Shown: positions 1-12,230, numbered from the stretch's first letter. The stretch: DNA of 64,000 bases from Trichaptum fuscoviolaceum (GCA_910574455.1 CAJSYZ010000004.1:5342599-5406598), one strand, 5' to 3'. The notes: generated by a model not told the origin, from the letters alone. Translations and numbers: made by a program.

Positions 1-2580
1 CTAGCAAAGCACGCCAGCCTACGGTTCGACGTGAGTGAAGCAGTCGTATCGCATTGGTTACAGGCATGCCAGCTTTCAAATTCTGTGACATCTTGCGACA
101 TATTCGTGTCGTCCGCAAGTCTGCCCGCTCTCCGCATTATCTGCACTCGGGCTGGTAGTAGCATTTACGTCATGGCATAGGGCAGGCTCAGCCTCAGCCT
201 GAGGCCGCGAGAGTAATCTCGGTGGTCTAATTGACTGCTCATCAACTATCTATTTGTCCATCAGTCACGCCGTCACTGGCTGTTGTGCACAACAGCCAGC
301 GACTCGTGTGTTGGATGCTGTAGATTATCACGACATGGGAGCCATCTTATCCGAAGCCAACTATTTACATTCCGCCGATGCCCTTCCGAAGGCGGTAGAG
401 AATGATGGGAGCGAAAGGCTAACTAACGTGATTAGGGTTCTTTCCGGCCTCGGGCTCTCGTACATACGTAGATAGCGCCCGGGAGGTGTGGGGTAGCGTG
501 CCAGTGGGCGAGCTTGGCATGTCCATTATGATACGGGTGGGATTGCACGTGTGCCCATGGAACGCATAACCGCCAAAGATGGAAGGGCATGCGACGTCTG
601 TGGCCAATATTCAGGTCGGACGCACTCCTAGAGCCAGTCGTGAGTACTCGGCGCCCACTGGCGGCGCTCAATTAGACAGCTCATGCGGTCTTGTGCTTTT
701 AATTTTCAGCTTTCCGGATTTTGCATTAAAGTCCAAACCAGATCATATGTTATTGTTCTTTCGATTTTTTAATGTGCGCCGGGGCAAACGATGTCATCGA
801 TGAGATCGGATTCCTCGCATTCTGACCGGAGCCATAACCATACTGAATAACAACACGAGACACCTCTTGTGCAATGCTGCCAGTGTAAGCTACGTTCAGG
901 GAGCCGAGCGCCGGTGTAGTCCAGGTGTACCTGATTTACGAGAAGATCGGAGAACACCTTGAATGGAAAGTCCTCTTCCATTTTCTAGTCAAGGCCAAGA
1001 AGCTCTTCGCACAAGTACGCGGCGAGCGGATGAAACAGGAGTAGTCGGAGACCTGCTAGTTACTAGTACATACATACATTCATGTAGCTCGGCACCCGAA
1101 AGCTTCACGTCACTTTTCATACCTACTTTAGACCTGCTCACGTTACCTTTCAGCGCTGCATGGTAAACCCGGACAGTTTGAGAAAACAAACGAAAAACGG
1201 GCATGCTATGTTCGCTGATTTTGATTTTCCACCACAATCGCGGTCAGAACTGCCGATAATTAACGGGCTGTAAATTAGTAATTAGCAATTAGAAAACTAT
1301 AAAGGCCCGGGCTAGAATTAAACTTACCTCCGTACGGACTAAACGGTGGTGCATGATTGCCGATTCTGCCATGTCCGCCGCCGCCGCCCGGCTAATTATA
1401 TCATTCATTCGGCAGATTCGGCATCACTGGCGCGGCCTTCAACATTTTCACTGAATTTCTCATAGGAGAAGTGGACAGCCTCTGATCAGATCTACGTTCT
1501 ATCTCTATCCGAGTCGTTTTGCCACTTATCCGGTATCCCGAAAATGAGGCTAAACAGCGAAGTACGCCACTACGCGCCAGCCTGAGGTTTAGCGCGCACC
1601 ACCTATCATACATGTATAGTAAAGTCAAGCGAAAGGATTGCATGCTCAAGGTTAGTAGCACATCGCATCGCAACACGCGAAGAGCCAGCGATCTCAAGCT
1701 GGCTTTCAACCAAAGGGAGTATGGCGCCAAACGTACTTTATCCGCTCAGCCCCGGATTGGAACCGATGATGGCAGTGGAGGGAATTGATTCCGTGGGTTG
1801 GAACTTGTAGGTCAATGTTTGCTTAGCGTGTTTGTCTTCCTGCAGTTGGGCAGCAGCACGCGGGGCTCATCGAATCAGTTCCTATTAGATATCATTATTG
1901 AACTGTCGTCGAGTTACAGTATAACGAACTGTCAACTTTAGTCACTATTCCCGCTACCCCTTGGGTAGCTGGGTATTCCCGCTACCCCTTGGGTAGCTGG
2001 GTATTCTTAGGGTATGCAACTGTCTGTTTTTACCGCCAAAAGTCAAAAGGTCACGTGAAATTGACTTATTTGGGGGTCCTTGGATATATATGGGCAGATT
2101 TCGATATATAAGTCCTTTTTGCTCACATGACAATGACAAAGATACGTAACTTATGTAAATTAATGTCTCGGGTGTTCCCGAGACTGCGCAGCCCGCAGCT
2201 TCAGTCCTCGCCGTCGTCGCCAACGAGTAACGTGTGTCCTCTTTCTTCTTTTTCTTTTCTTTCTCGAAGTCGGACTCACATATTGGCACTCACACATAGG
2301 CACTCCTAATGGCGACGCGCCGCCCTTGAGCGGTGTGGCAAACGGTTCGACATCATCCCTGGCGCGTGTGCAAATATTAGTACCCGAGCGACGTTTCAGC
2401 AGCGGTGACCTTGTCTGTGGAGGATGTGGATTGGTATTGGGTGACAGGGCTGTAGATGCTCGCAGTGAATGGTGTGTAAGTAAATTATGGCTCGCTTTTC
2501 TTTAACAGAAGAAGACTCAGCCTCTATTAGACATTTGCAAATGACAAGGGAGACAATTCGTCGTGTGATGGTGCTACCAC
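1..2580. other. No recognised gene
   Basis: I see no recognisable protein family on either strand. Open frames are short (up to about 110 codons), overlap each other on both strands and lack conserved motifs. The stretch includes one perfect 28-bp tandem duplication, listed separately. Decayed or very divergent coding sequence cannot be excluded. Confidence 0.6.
1947..2002. repeat. 28-bp perfect tandem duplication
   Basis: Two identical 28-bp units sit head to tail. Each contains the small inverted repeat CTACCC-CTT-GGGTAG, so each unit could form a 6-bp stem. The first bases of a third unit (ATTC) follow. No gene is recognised nearby. Confidence 0.85.
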
Positions 2581-2651
2581 CATGAGCATCAGCAGCCACA
2601 GCGTCTCCGTGTCTACACCCCGCGGCGGTGGGAAACCGACTTTGTCTGTGA

Positions 2652-3028
2652 GGACATCCAAAACTGCAACGAACGGACACCAAGCGCGACGGTGTCAGGT
2701 GCAGGGAGCATTGTAGCTGCCGGGATCAGGGGGCGGAGTGCTCAAGCACAGTCGACCGCCCTGGCAGTGTGAAAGCCGAGTGCAGCGATTGCGGTGCGAT
2801 GCATACCCATCTTTGGCGCCGCGGCTTGAACGACGAGCTGAATTGCATTGGGTGTGCTTTACTGCAGGCTGGTGAGTGATCTCAGGTACTTTACTTCATG
2901 CTTCACTAGAATTCTTCGTGTATAGCATAAAGGACTGCGCCCCAAGAGCATGCGCATGGAACACGGCGAGGTCCGCTACCAAAGCGCACCTCGCTCTGAC
3001 AACAACGAAGCGATGGGTGAGCCTGGTA
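2652..3028 (+). pseudogene. GATA-type zinc finger gene fragment
   Basis: GATA factors bind (A/T)GATA(A/G) DNA through one C4 zinc finger. An open stretch from 2652 encodes a Cys-X2-Cys-X17-Cys-X2-Cys finger at 2781-2855. It has the GATA-type THLWRR core where the family has TPLWRR, and CIGCALL where it has CNACGL. A splice donor (GTGAGT) follows at 2872. After a possible intron, the frame at 2926-3028 reads HKGLRPKSMRMEHG, which resembles the RPxxM tail after fungal GATA fingers. The splice phases do not join cleanly and no start codon is in frame, so I read it as a decayed fragment. A zinc-ribbon origin linked to the TFIIB piece downstream is the alternative, but LWRR and RPKSM favour GATA. 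Confidence 0.45.
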
Positions 3029-3393
3029 AATAAGTTTCACCATTTCGATTCTGTTCAATATTCTAACTGAATATTCGTATTCTACGATATACAGGGTACA
3101 CAAGTATCGTATGCACGAACAAATGGCCTTTCATATCTCGTCGCACAGCATAAGCGGCCTGGTATCCTGCGAGAAGAAGCCCTAATTACAGGGCACATGA
3201 TGCTCTACCTATGCACGCAGAGCGCAACCCACCGCATGCTTGCGCGTGCCCTCAGAAGTTGCTCGCCTGCGCTTAGCGCGCGGCGTTCGAACCTACTATA
3301 GCTCCTGAACGCGATGAAGGCTGCAGTAGCTGTCCGCAAGTCGCAACCACCCCGTCCCCGCGCATCTTGAGCTAGTGCGTTAGTTGAACTTAG

Positions 3394-3640
3394 TTCTCCC
3401 TCCCGAAGACGATCAGCGACATCGTAAAACAGCTGTACAAGCGTTCGGATGAAAAAGAGCTGCGGAGGGAGACGGACCTTGACGCAGTCATCGCGGCTTG
3501 CATTTTCATCGCGTGTCGTCAGGCGCGGTCCCTCGGACGTCCCATGACATCCGAGTCTGTAACCTGACCCACGTCTCAAAGAAGACAGTATCCCGAGGTT
3601 GTCGCAGACTACAGAACAAACTTAATGATAGTAGACTTTT
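3394..3640 (+). pseudogene. SUA7: TFIIB (cyclin-repeat) fragment, frameshifted
   Basis: TFIIB bridges TBP and RNA polymerase II at promoters. The stretch encodes part of the first cyclin-like repeat: SLPKTISDIVKQLYKR, then AVIAACIFIACRQAR, the family's most conserved helix. The frame then shifts by one base near 3550 and continues as CNLTHVSKKTV. The open frame starts right after a TAG at 3391-3393 that could also be an intron acceptor (AACTTAG). No zinc ribbon, no linker and no second repeat are found in phase, so this is a broken piece and not a working gene. The identity is fairly sure because both halves are near-consensus. Confidence 0.7.
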
Positions 3641-3894
3641 GTATGTATGTCAAAAAAATGTTCTTTTTTTCTTCTTTCTGTAACACTTTCTTCATACCCA
3701 TCTCTGGGTAGCGGGCTCTGCTGTGAGTTAACTCACAGCCTCTAACTGCTTGTTCCCGAGACCGTTAGGTTGAGGGTTATGAACTGCTAAATGCAACGCT
3801 GGTTTCAGTAGAAACTTGAAATTGCACGTGATTTTTCTCACGCTTTTCCCCTTCATCACTGCCACTGGCGGTTGCGGATACTGTGTTAATGAAC

Positions 3895-6800
3895 TTGAAC
3901 ATGCCATGGCAGGCAAACTTGTATTCCCCTCTTGACTTCATGTTCACGAATCTCGACCCCCATTGGGGAACGATCGACGATTGAGTTGCCTTCATCGATG
4001 AGTGCAAGCACGCGGGATATAATCCATGATGTATTTCACTGTTGGTACCATGTGTGATCTTTTCGGTTTCTCTGGGTGAGTAATGCAAGTGACTAGCCAT
4101 CAGCACAGCACATCTAATGGACTACTTACAATGCAGCCACTTGAGTGAATCGACACCATTTGACCTTTGTGAATACAATCCCGTTTGGAAGCGACGAAAT
4201 ATGCCGTGGGGTTCGATATCCACAAGGATTTCAGGATTACGAATGAACGCAACTCGTCTTGTACGCTTCCGAACTTCTGGGATGAGACGGGTATCGCCCT
4301 CTCTATATCATTACCTCGAATGGATGCATGGCATCAGAATTTGACCAGCATGGTGACCTGGAGCCCTTTGGTGTTCATTCCAATTGACAGTGTCAACTGA
4401 GCAAGTTCGCATCCGTGCAAGATTGTCTGACGGTGTGGAATTCTAAAGTGATGGCGAATCGCAAGACATTTGTATGCATGGTGATCAAGGCACTCGACAT
4501 CGACGCCATTCGTATCGACAACAGCACACAGGTCGCATTGGACGCACTGACAGAATGGACCACATCTGCGCGCTCGTGTGCGGCAAGTGTTGACAGGAAC
4601 AACTTCTTCGTTACCGGTGAAGTTACCTGTGGCGTCACCTTCAGAGCTTTGTATCTTGGCCGTAGCCATACACCGACAATTTTGGGTGCTGGGACGAGCT
4701 AATGGGCGTGGAACGCGATGCTGACAGGCACTTCGGGCGGTATTATGGACATCATTTTGAACAACCCGCCTTTCCAGGACAGCACCTCGTCAACGAACGC
4801 ACGCGACCATCTCCTCTTACGCTAGGGCTCCGCCCGCATTCCCATGGTCTTCCCCTCCACGGACTACGACAGCGATGCGTTCGGGTTCGACTCGGGCTCT
4901 GTGAAGTACACATTCACACATTTATGCGCTGGGCGCGGATATGTTCAGGTACTCGTGGAAATATGGACAGAACTGGACGACGTGGGCTGTGTATGAGGAT
5001 CTGACGAGCATAGATGAGAGCTTGTTTGGTAATGATGAAAATTGGTGGACAGGCGAGCATATTATTGTACAATGTAAGCGTTTTATCTCCTTTATGTGCT
5101 GCATACTTATTGATTCGATTAGTGGCAGACTGGTCTGGTGCTGCTGCATCAGCCTATACTGTTGTGCATGTGGACAGGGATTATGCTCACCAGTGCCGTA
5201 TCCCTTCACATCCTTGCCCGTGGTCCGTTCAATACGTGGAGTTTCGACAGAGGAGTGAACTTCCAAATGGACAATGCTGCAGACGGACTCGAAATCATGA
5301 GCACATGGCCGACGTACCTCCAGCTCAACGTCTTTGGGTTCGATGACTATTTCTACGGTGACACGGACGGCGACGGTGTAATGGACCGCCTCTTGCCCAA
5401 TTCAGCTCTGCTCCCAACTACTTGAACACCAGTGCCCCGCCGCACCCGCACCTTGCGTGGACGTTGGTCGTGGAAGACGTGATGCTGCGGCGGGACCTCG
5501 AGCCGCGTGGGGAGAGCACCGTGGGCTCAATCATGTACGCACTACTCCTGTCGATCCCGGTAGTCACGGCAGTGGCGATCTTCATGTGGGGCTTCTACGG
5601 GATCAAATACAATCAGTGGGGTCTCAAGGAGAAGAAGCCGGGTCATTCACATTATTTTCCCATCATTGGCTCGCTGGGCTCGAAGTCTGCGCAAGACCTG
5701 CATGCGGCGCCGATGTCGGAGAAACACTCGAGCCACGGACATGTCTATACAGGCGATATCATCGGCTGGCCTGAAGACAAGAATAAGCGGAGGACGGTTT
5801 TCATCGGGACTTTGGAGTACGAAATCATTGATTGGAAGTTAAAGGTTAAGATCGGTGGTCTTGGTGTGATGAGCTCGTTGATGGGCAAGGCCATGTCGGA
5901 CGTCGACCTGATCTGGGTTGTACCGAAGGTGAAGGATATTGAGTACCCCGCTGGTGAACCTGCAGAACCTATCGAAGTTATTATCTTCGGCGAGCCTTAC
6001 CTCATTGAGGTCTAGACGCACGTACTCGACAACATCACGTACGTTATCCTCGACTCGCCGGTCTTCCGTGCGCAAACGAAGGCGGACTCGTATCCTGCGC
6101 GCATGGATGACCTCAGTTCAGCCATCTTCTACTCGACGTGGAACCAGGCTATTGCGCGACCGTCAGGCTATACCCGCAGATTAATATCTACCACGTCAAC
6201 GACTACCACGGTGCACTCGCTGCTATCTATCTCCTCCCGAAGGTCCTCCCGGTATGCTTGTCTCTCCACAACGCGGAGTTCCAGGGCCTGTGGCCGCAAC
6301 GCACGAAGGAAGAAATGAAAGAAGTGTGCTCGGCATTCAATATCAGCAAGGAGCACTGCACGAAGTACGTTCATTTCGGTAAGACATTCAACTTGCTCCA
6401 CGCTGCGGTATCCTTTATTAGTGTGCACTAGAAATCGATCGGTGTCGCTGGTGTCTCTGACAGGTATGGTAAACGGTCGTGGGCGCGGTATCCGACGCAC
6501 TGGACACTCAAGCATGTGGACTCGCTCTCGAATCCGGACTCAACGGATCTCTTCGTGTTCGTCGGTCGTTGGCTGAAGCAGTAGGGTGTGGATCTTATTG
6601 TGGACGTGATGCCTTCGCTGTGAGTCTTTTAATGCTATCTTACGAACTAGACGAATGTTTGCTCATATATTATTGGCAGACTGGAAAAACACGCTTCGAT
6701 CCTGTTGATCTGTGTCGGTCCCGTCATTGATTTGTATGGTTGTGCGGAGAAGCTTGCTTGTCTCATGGAGATGTATCCGGACCGAGTGTACTCGAAGCTT

Positions 6801-7290
6801 GAGTTCACTGCTCTGCCTCCGTACTTGTTCAGTGGTGCCGACTTTGCTTTAATCCCTTCGCGTGATGAGCCGTTCGGTTTAGTTGCTGTCAAGTTCGGTC
6901 GCAAAGGTGCGCTTGGTGTTTATGCTCGTCGTAGTCTCGGTCTCATGCCTGGATGGGTAAGTTCATATTTTTTGTCTCTAATCTGCAATCTAACTTTGGT
7001 TACAGTGGTTCCCTATTGAATCGAGTTCATCAGCACACTTGTTGTCCCAGCTTACGAAGACACATCATAAATGGCGCTTAAGTCTACGGAAGACGAGGGT
7101 GCTATCTTGCGTGCTCGATTGGCTGTCCAGTGTTTCCGAATAACGTCAGCGCATGGAAGATTTCCACAAGCGCGGTATTATTACTAGCCGACAAATCGCC
7201 GGCTCTCTAGCACGGAGGCCTTCGGATGGTGAAGCTGAGCATGCGCCTGGCGTAGCGGTCATGGATACGGAAGGTTGGGATCCTGACGTT
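3895..7290 (+). pseudogene. ags1: Alpha-1,3-glucan synthase, 5' and middle parts, multiply broken
   Basis: Cell-wall alpha-1,3-glucan synthase is a large membrane protein: an extracellular amylase-like domain, a membrane segment, a cytosolic GT5 glycogen-synthase-like domain and a multi-span C-terminus. Recognisable pieces run in order. Amylase-like: PWQANLYSPLDF and HWGTIDD (about 3895-3995), STPFDL and NFWDETGIALS (4140-4310), DCLTVWNSKVMA through FRALYLGR (4417-4690). Linker: ARDHLLL (4790), MFRYSWKYGQNWTTW (4940), FGFDDYFYGDTDGDG (5335). Membrane and GT5: ALLLSIPVVTAVAIFMWGFYGIKYNQWG, the start of GT5 at KVKIGGLGVMSSLMGKA (5540-5900), [11 protein letters not shown] (6265), LFVFVGRW (6550), [17 protein letters not shown] (6835). 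Frames change repeatedly, and a stop follows EPYLIEV at 6013-6015. Some breaks are plausible introns, such as near 6620-6680 and 6957-7005. The N-terminus and the whole C-terminal transport part are missing. It cannot make a synthase. Confidence 0.85.
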
Positions 7291-7509
7291 GGGAAGAACC
7301 GATGCAGTCCAACTGGACACCCAAAGCACATACGACAGCCCACACAAGTCGATCCCTGGAGCTTAAGCCATTCGACGCGCAAAGCCACCTCTGTGCGGAA
7401 GATAAAGCGAGAAAAAAGAGAGCCCACACTCTTCTAAAAGAATCTGTACCGACCCATCCTGGTGCAAGTCCAAAAGCCACCCCACCGCCGCCGTCGCGAC
7501 TGTAGCTGA

Positions 7510-9030
7510 AAGTCAAGACAGAGTCCGATGCGGGGAAGCCGCTGGTGAAGCTCGAGCCGAAGTCTGAGATCAAGGTCAAGGGCTGCGGGTCGTCTTTGGC
7601 CTCAACGTTCACGGCTGTCAGAGGCGAGGGTGCGCCGTACCAGGAGTTCGAGCTGATGAGCTGCGACAGACATGGGTGGCAATACGACGTGATGATGTTC
7701 AACTTATGGAAACCAGTCGACATCAGTACGTGGCCGCGGCCCGTGAAACTCAACCACAAGGAGCTGGTCCGTGACCCTACTGGGGAAGGTGTGGGCGGCG
7801 TCAGCTCGCAGGTGCCAATGAAGCCGATGTTAGGGGCAGATGGGAAGCCAGTCGTTGGTGCAGACGGACGTATAGTCATGGTCGATGCAGAGGAGCGGCC
7901 GATCCACAACGAGGCGAACCCGCAGAAAGGGAAGGATGTCAAAGACAAAGACAAAGACAAGCGGAAACACAAGTTTCAGAAGAAGACTCGGCAGGTGTTC
8001 CTGGTGCACGAGCACAACCGACAGAGTGTCGAGAGGAACGCTATCCCTGGGTCGTGGAGGATGGGACGGGCGCAAGGTATGGGTGGGACAGATGGAGGAG
8101 GCGGCGAAGAGCAAGACGCACGCGCTGTTCACGCCCGCTGCGGACCAGATGTTCAAGTTCGTGCCTGCGCACCGGTGGTACAAGTCTCAGAAGCGTCGCA
8201 CCAGATCATGCCGAGCCTCGAGGGAGCGGAGAAGCTGATGGCGAAGATGGAGAAGAATCGCGAGATGGACCGCTGGTGAATGCGCTTGCGCAGTAACGCA
8301 GTGAATGGTATCTCTGCGTCGATCGCGAGCGGAACCACGACTGGCGCGAGTCTCGTGTACGATATTGGGGGAAGTTCGCAGGGCTCTGGGGGGAGGAGAC
8401 TGAAGACTGTGGCGGGCTATTCGAGGAAGATGATGAAGAGGGTGTTGATAACGGCCGGAGGTGGGAAAGGGACAGAGGGGACCAGGACGACTTGGATGAG
8501 ATGCAGGAGGAGTTTCCAGATGATGAAGAGAAGATGGATGTTGAGGACACCCATGATGAAGATGCCAAGGAGATTGAGGTTTGCTCAATTCTTCCTTTCT
8601 CACTCTTCGAGAAATAAACTTTATTATTTGTTATCCAGGAACGTCAAAAACGTGAATATCGCATGGAAAATAAGACACGAGAGGGTTTAATAGACGAATC
8701 AGACAAAGATGAGGACACAGAGCAGCAGTCAACAGGTGCAGGCAAGCAAATTGTCCGCAAGGTTGAGAAGAATGGCGCATACAATAGCGATGAAGATGAA
8801 AATCCTTGTGCCTCCTTGGTAAGTGGCTGTGTACTTCATGACATTTATCTGCTGATAATACTACTCGTAAGGCCGAGGAAGAAGAGGAACCAGAAGTCAT
8901 AGCAAACAACACAACAACAGTTTTCCACAAGGTCCGTCACCGACATCAGCGCCCACGTCTACTCCTGGATCCAAGCTCTCGTCCCGCTGCCCACCCTCCA
9001 ACCCCACTCTCACGCACAAGTTCTCCCGCG
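7510..9030 (+). pseudogene. TFG1: TFIIF alpha subunit (RAP74/Tfg1), 5'-truncated and frameshifted
   Basis: TFIIF alpha associates with RNA polymerase II in initiation. The N-terminal dimerisation region is recognisable: YQEFELMSCDRHG, KPVDISTWPRPVKL, IVMVDAEERPIHNEA, HKFQKKTRQVF (7630-8010). It then needs three frames in succession: PWVVEDGTG (8045), VWVGQMEEAAKSKTHALF through FKFVPAHRWYKSQKR (8085-8195), HQIMPSLEGAEKLMAKM (8200-8275). The acidic middle continues in another frame (DCGGLFEEDDEEG through HDEDAKEIE, 8398-8578). A good intron (GTTTGC...TTATCCAG, 8579-8639) leads to ERQKREYRMENKTREGL (8640), a second intron follows at 8820, and then an E-rich stretch. Two frameshifts and no beginning make it a pseudogene. 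Its 3' side is cut by the MITE at 9047. Confidence 0.85.
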
Positions 9031-9037
9031 CTTACAT

Positions 9038-9046
9038 AAATCAAGA
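9038..9046. repeat. 9-bp target site duplication, left copy
   Basis: AAATCAAGA here is repeated exactly at 9659-9667, directly outside the inverted repeats of the MITE at 9047-9658. A 9-bp duplication is typical of Mutator-like (MULE) transposition. Confidence 0.8.
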
Positions 9047-9658
9047 TAGCCTCGTGACCAGGCCAAGCTACTTTCTTTATATGGCTTGCGGAGCAAGCAC
9101 AGCGTAGCTGGCCTGGTTTCCAAGGTTTTCGATTACAAGAAACTTGCAGGGAGTTTGAAATTAATCCAAATGTAGTAGTGATTTCATAGGTTTCCCCTGT
9201 GTTCCAAAAATAGAGTCTGATGTCGTCATGTAAATGTAATTTAAAAATTAACTTCAATCCAAGTTGTCGCGGCAGACAGCTACAGCAACTAGTAGTTGGC
9301 TATGCTCAACTACTGCTTCTAAAGGCTTTTGCTACATAATGTTGTATTGTTAAGCTATAAGCATTAATTTCATTGAGTAGTCCATCATGTTTATTCCAAG
9401 TGACTTGTGTATACGAAGCCTATATGCACTCTTGCGGCCGGGTGGCGTGCGTCAGGTACACATGCTTCATTCGGCAGTGGCAAGCCCCATTATTTTTATT
9501 TGCGTCTTAGTCATTACAACAACTGGGTCTGCTACTATATCTGTATTATAATTCAAACTCCCTGCAAGTTTCTTTAAATCAAAACCTTGGAAACCAGACC
9601 GGCTACGCCTTCAGAGCAAAGCGACCCATATAAGTAGCCTGGTCTGGTTACGAGACTA
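9047..9658. mobile_element. Mutator-like MITE with long terminal inverted repeats
   Basis: The element is 612 bp with imperfect inverted repeats of about 118 bp (9047-9165 and 9541-9658). The ends read TAGCCTCGTGACCAG and, on the other strand, TAGTCTCGTAACCAG. The arms share TTTCCAAGGTTTT and AAACTTGCAGGGAGTTTGAA. It is flanked by the 9-bp direct repeat AAATCAAGA. The 380-bp centre has no recognisable coding sequence. Long TIRs plus a 9-bp duplication are the signature of non-autonomous Mutator-like elements; the superfamily call is an inference because no transposase is present. It lies at the 3' edge of the TFIIF alpha remnant, and after it the sequence again reads IKTEPAPTPPV. Confidence 0.8.
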
Positions 9659-9667
9659 AAATCAAGA

Positions 9668-11389
9668 CAGAACCGGCACCAACGCCGCCCGTGCTGAGTG
9701 TCAGCGTTAGTGGACAGTGTCGTTGCGAAGCACGCAGTGTCCCCCTCTGCGCCTGCTTGTGGGTAGGCGGCGAGTTCTTAGTTTACTTACTATTGGACTT
9801 ATTTTGTGCTTATAATATAATTATTTACTTATATTACCTGAGTGACTGAATGACTAAACTGCCTGAATGACTGACCTGACTGACCTAGCTGACTGACTGA
9901 AGCACTGTTTTAAGTCATCAGCACTATTTCAGTACGCTGATTGCGAATAAGTTCTTAGAACATTTAAGTGACGCTTAAGTCACTTTCAGCAGAAAGTAGT
10001 TTTCCTGAGGCTATGGAAAGACTCGGAAAGGATGCCAGTGGCAGCAAGTGAAAAAAGATTACAACAAAAACTATAAAAGGTTTACTACTTGTATCATGTT
10101 TCAAGTTGTAGAGCTCAAAAGCCCCGAGGTGGTCTCGGGTTTTGCCTGCGCATTGCAGGCCCCTCGGGGCGTTATACAGCAAATATACCTCCGTCAATCA
10201 ACGCGTACCTTATCGTACCGACTCGTCCGAAGGGGGCTCAGAGTCTGTTTCGTAAGTTGGTTCCAATCTAATTTAATATACGCGCGCCATCGCTTGAGAG
10301 TCTTTACAGTTGGCCGGACTCGGAAGCTGATTATGCCGTAACTTGAAAAGGCGGGGACTGTTGAGCGCCTCGTCTAAGAGAAAGCAATTCATCCGCCGTC
10401 GGCGATCGGGTGAAGAGAAGCATGATCTCGGAGGGATTGCTCTGTGCGACAGTTTCACTAAAAAAAGATACATGATTCAATAGGGAACACACATTTTCAA
10501 GTTAGAGCAATGATCGTGAGACAGAATTTCAGAAAGTGATGGCGAACTTTGTCCTGTTCGCCCATGAAATAACTTTACCTCTCGCGAGCAGTTCGCCGGC
10601 TGTACAAATTATTCTCGCACACACATGAGATAAAAGTAGAAACGTATTCCATAGCAAGCAAGAATACAATTTTAACTAAATACTTCACTTCGAAAGCAAA
10701 ATCTACCATTGTTAAAAATGTTTCTCCTATACGGGCCACAGCGACCTTCAATCTGTCGAAGTGATCTAGGTAGAAGATGTCTGCTCTCCCTCGCAAATGT
10801 TCAGGGCGCTCTCGGAAACACCACATACAGTAGCATGCGGCCTGGAAAAGCGTCCCAAATATCAACACACGAGGTGATCAACTTTTAAAGAAAAGCAAAA
10901 ATCGTCGACTCGGCGGAATAAATAAGGCAGTCAGACCCTGACGCACGGACCATCAACACAATTTGAATTCGTTGCACGTGATCTTCTCGCGCCTATATTT
11001 TTGTGTTGGCGTTTGACGAACGACTTTTTTTTACCTTACAGTCATCTTCGAGCTCCGTGTGCCACATCGCGTATTCCTCTCATGAGGCGAGAAGAGCATG
11101 CCGTAGAATTCGGGCTCGGGTGGATTAATCTTCGGAGAGCAGTCGCTGGGCATGTCGTCTACTTTATCTTTTCTTACTGGTAGAGCGACGAATCAGCTTC
11201 TGTCACATTTTTTTTTCAAGTTTTTTTCTGGTAGTTGTGTTTTGGATGCTGTGCTTCTTTAAGTTCATTGAAATATAGTCTGATAATCTTCTTGGAAATC
11301 GCTGAGCTGTAAGAATGCACCGCACTTCGTCTCTTCCGAAATACGAAAGAAACCGCTGCAGGAGTTATTTGATTTGCTGTCAGTGAAGA
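9668..11389. other. No recognised gene
   Basis: No known protein family was recognised. At 9838-9900 the sequence is a degenerate run of GACT-type tetramers (CTGAATGACTGA...GACTGACTGA), a simple repeat. A nested hairpin at 10121-10170 is listed separately. Confidence 0.6.
10121..10170. repeat. Nested inverted repeat (possible structured RNA)
   Basis: An outer perfect 9-bp stem (GCCCCGAGG at 10121-10129 with CCTCGGGGC at 10162-10170) encloses an inner 6-bp stem (GCCTGC with GCAGGC, 10144-10160). It is GC-rich in a moderate-GC setting. The function is unknown. Confidence 0.5.
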
Positions 11390-12230
11390 AGGCCGCGTGG
11401 GATTGTTTCTAACTGTAAGATGCTCGAGCAGAGACCGTCGACTTTCCCTCCCACCTACGAGCAGACGGTGTACAACGACCAATATGTTTCTCTTCGTTAT
11501 TGCAGGAGGTTTAGACATCAAGAAGCCTGACGGAAGGAGACCGGTGAGTCTGCGTTTGCGTAAAGCATTCAAGTTAGAGCTGATCGACTCAAGCATGTAT
11601 ATTCACACCAACACGTTCTCGACTTGCTCACCCCATCTGCTCTCGTATTTGCCGGTTCTTTCTCCAACATTTTATCGACCTTGCGTGTAATCCTGGTCGC
11701 AAAGACGTTGCGAGTCGGTTTTCGAGCAATTACATCGACAAGCAGTTGATCAACCCAGTCATGACACCATTATCTATGTACCTCACCATGTCCCTTGGCT
11801 TGGCGCGATATGGTAAGGATAGATGGACCTGTTTGAAATTTCAGATTGGATCTACTGTTTACATTGATGGCGACCATGGCAATCTAACAACATTCCTCAG
11901 ACGTCAAACCTCCTCTCAGCCCAATGGCAGGTGCTCTTATGACTTCCGGACCTCATACCCGCCGCTTCTCTTGTGCACACGTATCCACGGAGAGAAGAGA
12001 CGGTATACATATACAATGAAAAGCGATAGAATCGCAAGTGAGTGCATCGGCTGACATGATAATCTCCACTAATGCCAGTGCCTTAAAGATCTTCCGTGCC
12101 TCATTATCCCGGATCCTGGATACTCATCTGGTTCCATCTATTGCCACTCATCTGTGATTAGGAATACCCTGCACACTACGTACCCTCGCAATTGCTCAAG
12201 ATCTCCGGACTCTTCGGTATAACCATGCCA
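11390..12230 (+). other. Possible split gene, family not recognised
   Basis: Several short open stretches with plausible splice signals follow one another: MLEQRPSTFPPTYEQTVY (11418), GGLDIKKPDGRRP (11508) ending at a GTGAGT donor, DKQLINPVMTPLSMYLTMSL (11740) ending at GTAAGG (11813), a stretch after TTTCAG (11845) and EYPAHYVPSQLLKISGLF (about 12165). I do not recognise a family, and the phases were not all resolved. It may be a small gene with several introns or the remains of one. Confidence 0.25.

Noticed and set aside
2781..2855. TFIIB zinc ribbon belonging to the TFIIB fragment at 3394
   Set aside because: The Cys spacing would fit, but the core LWRR and the following RPKSM are GATA-like and not TFIIB-like, and over 500 bp of non-matching sequence separates the two.
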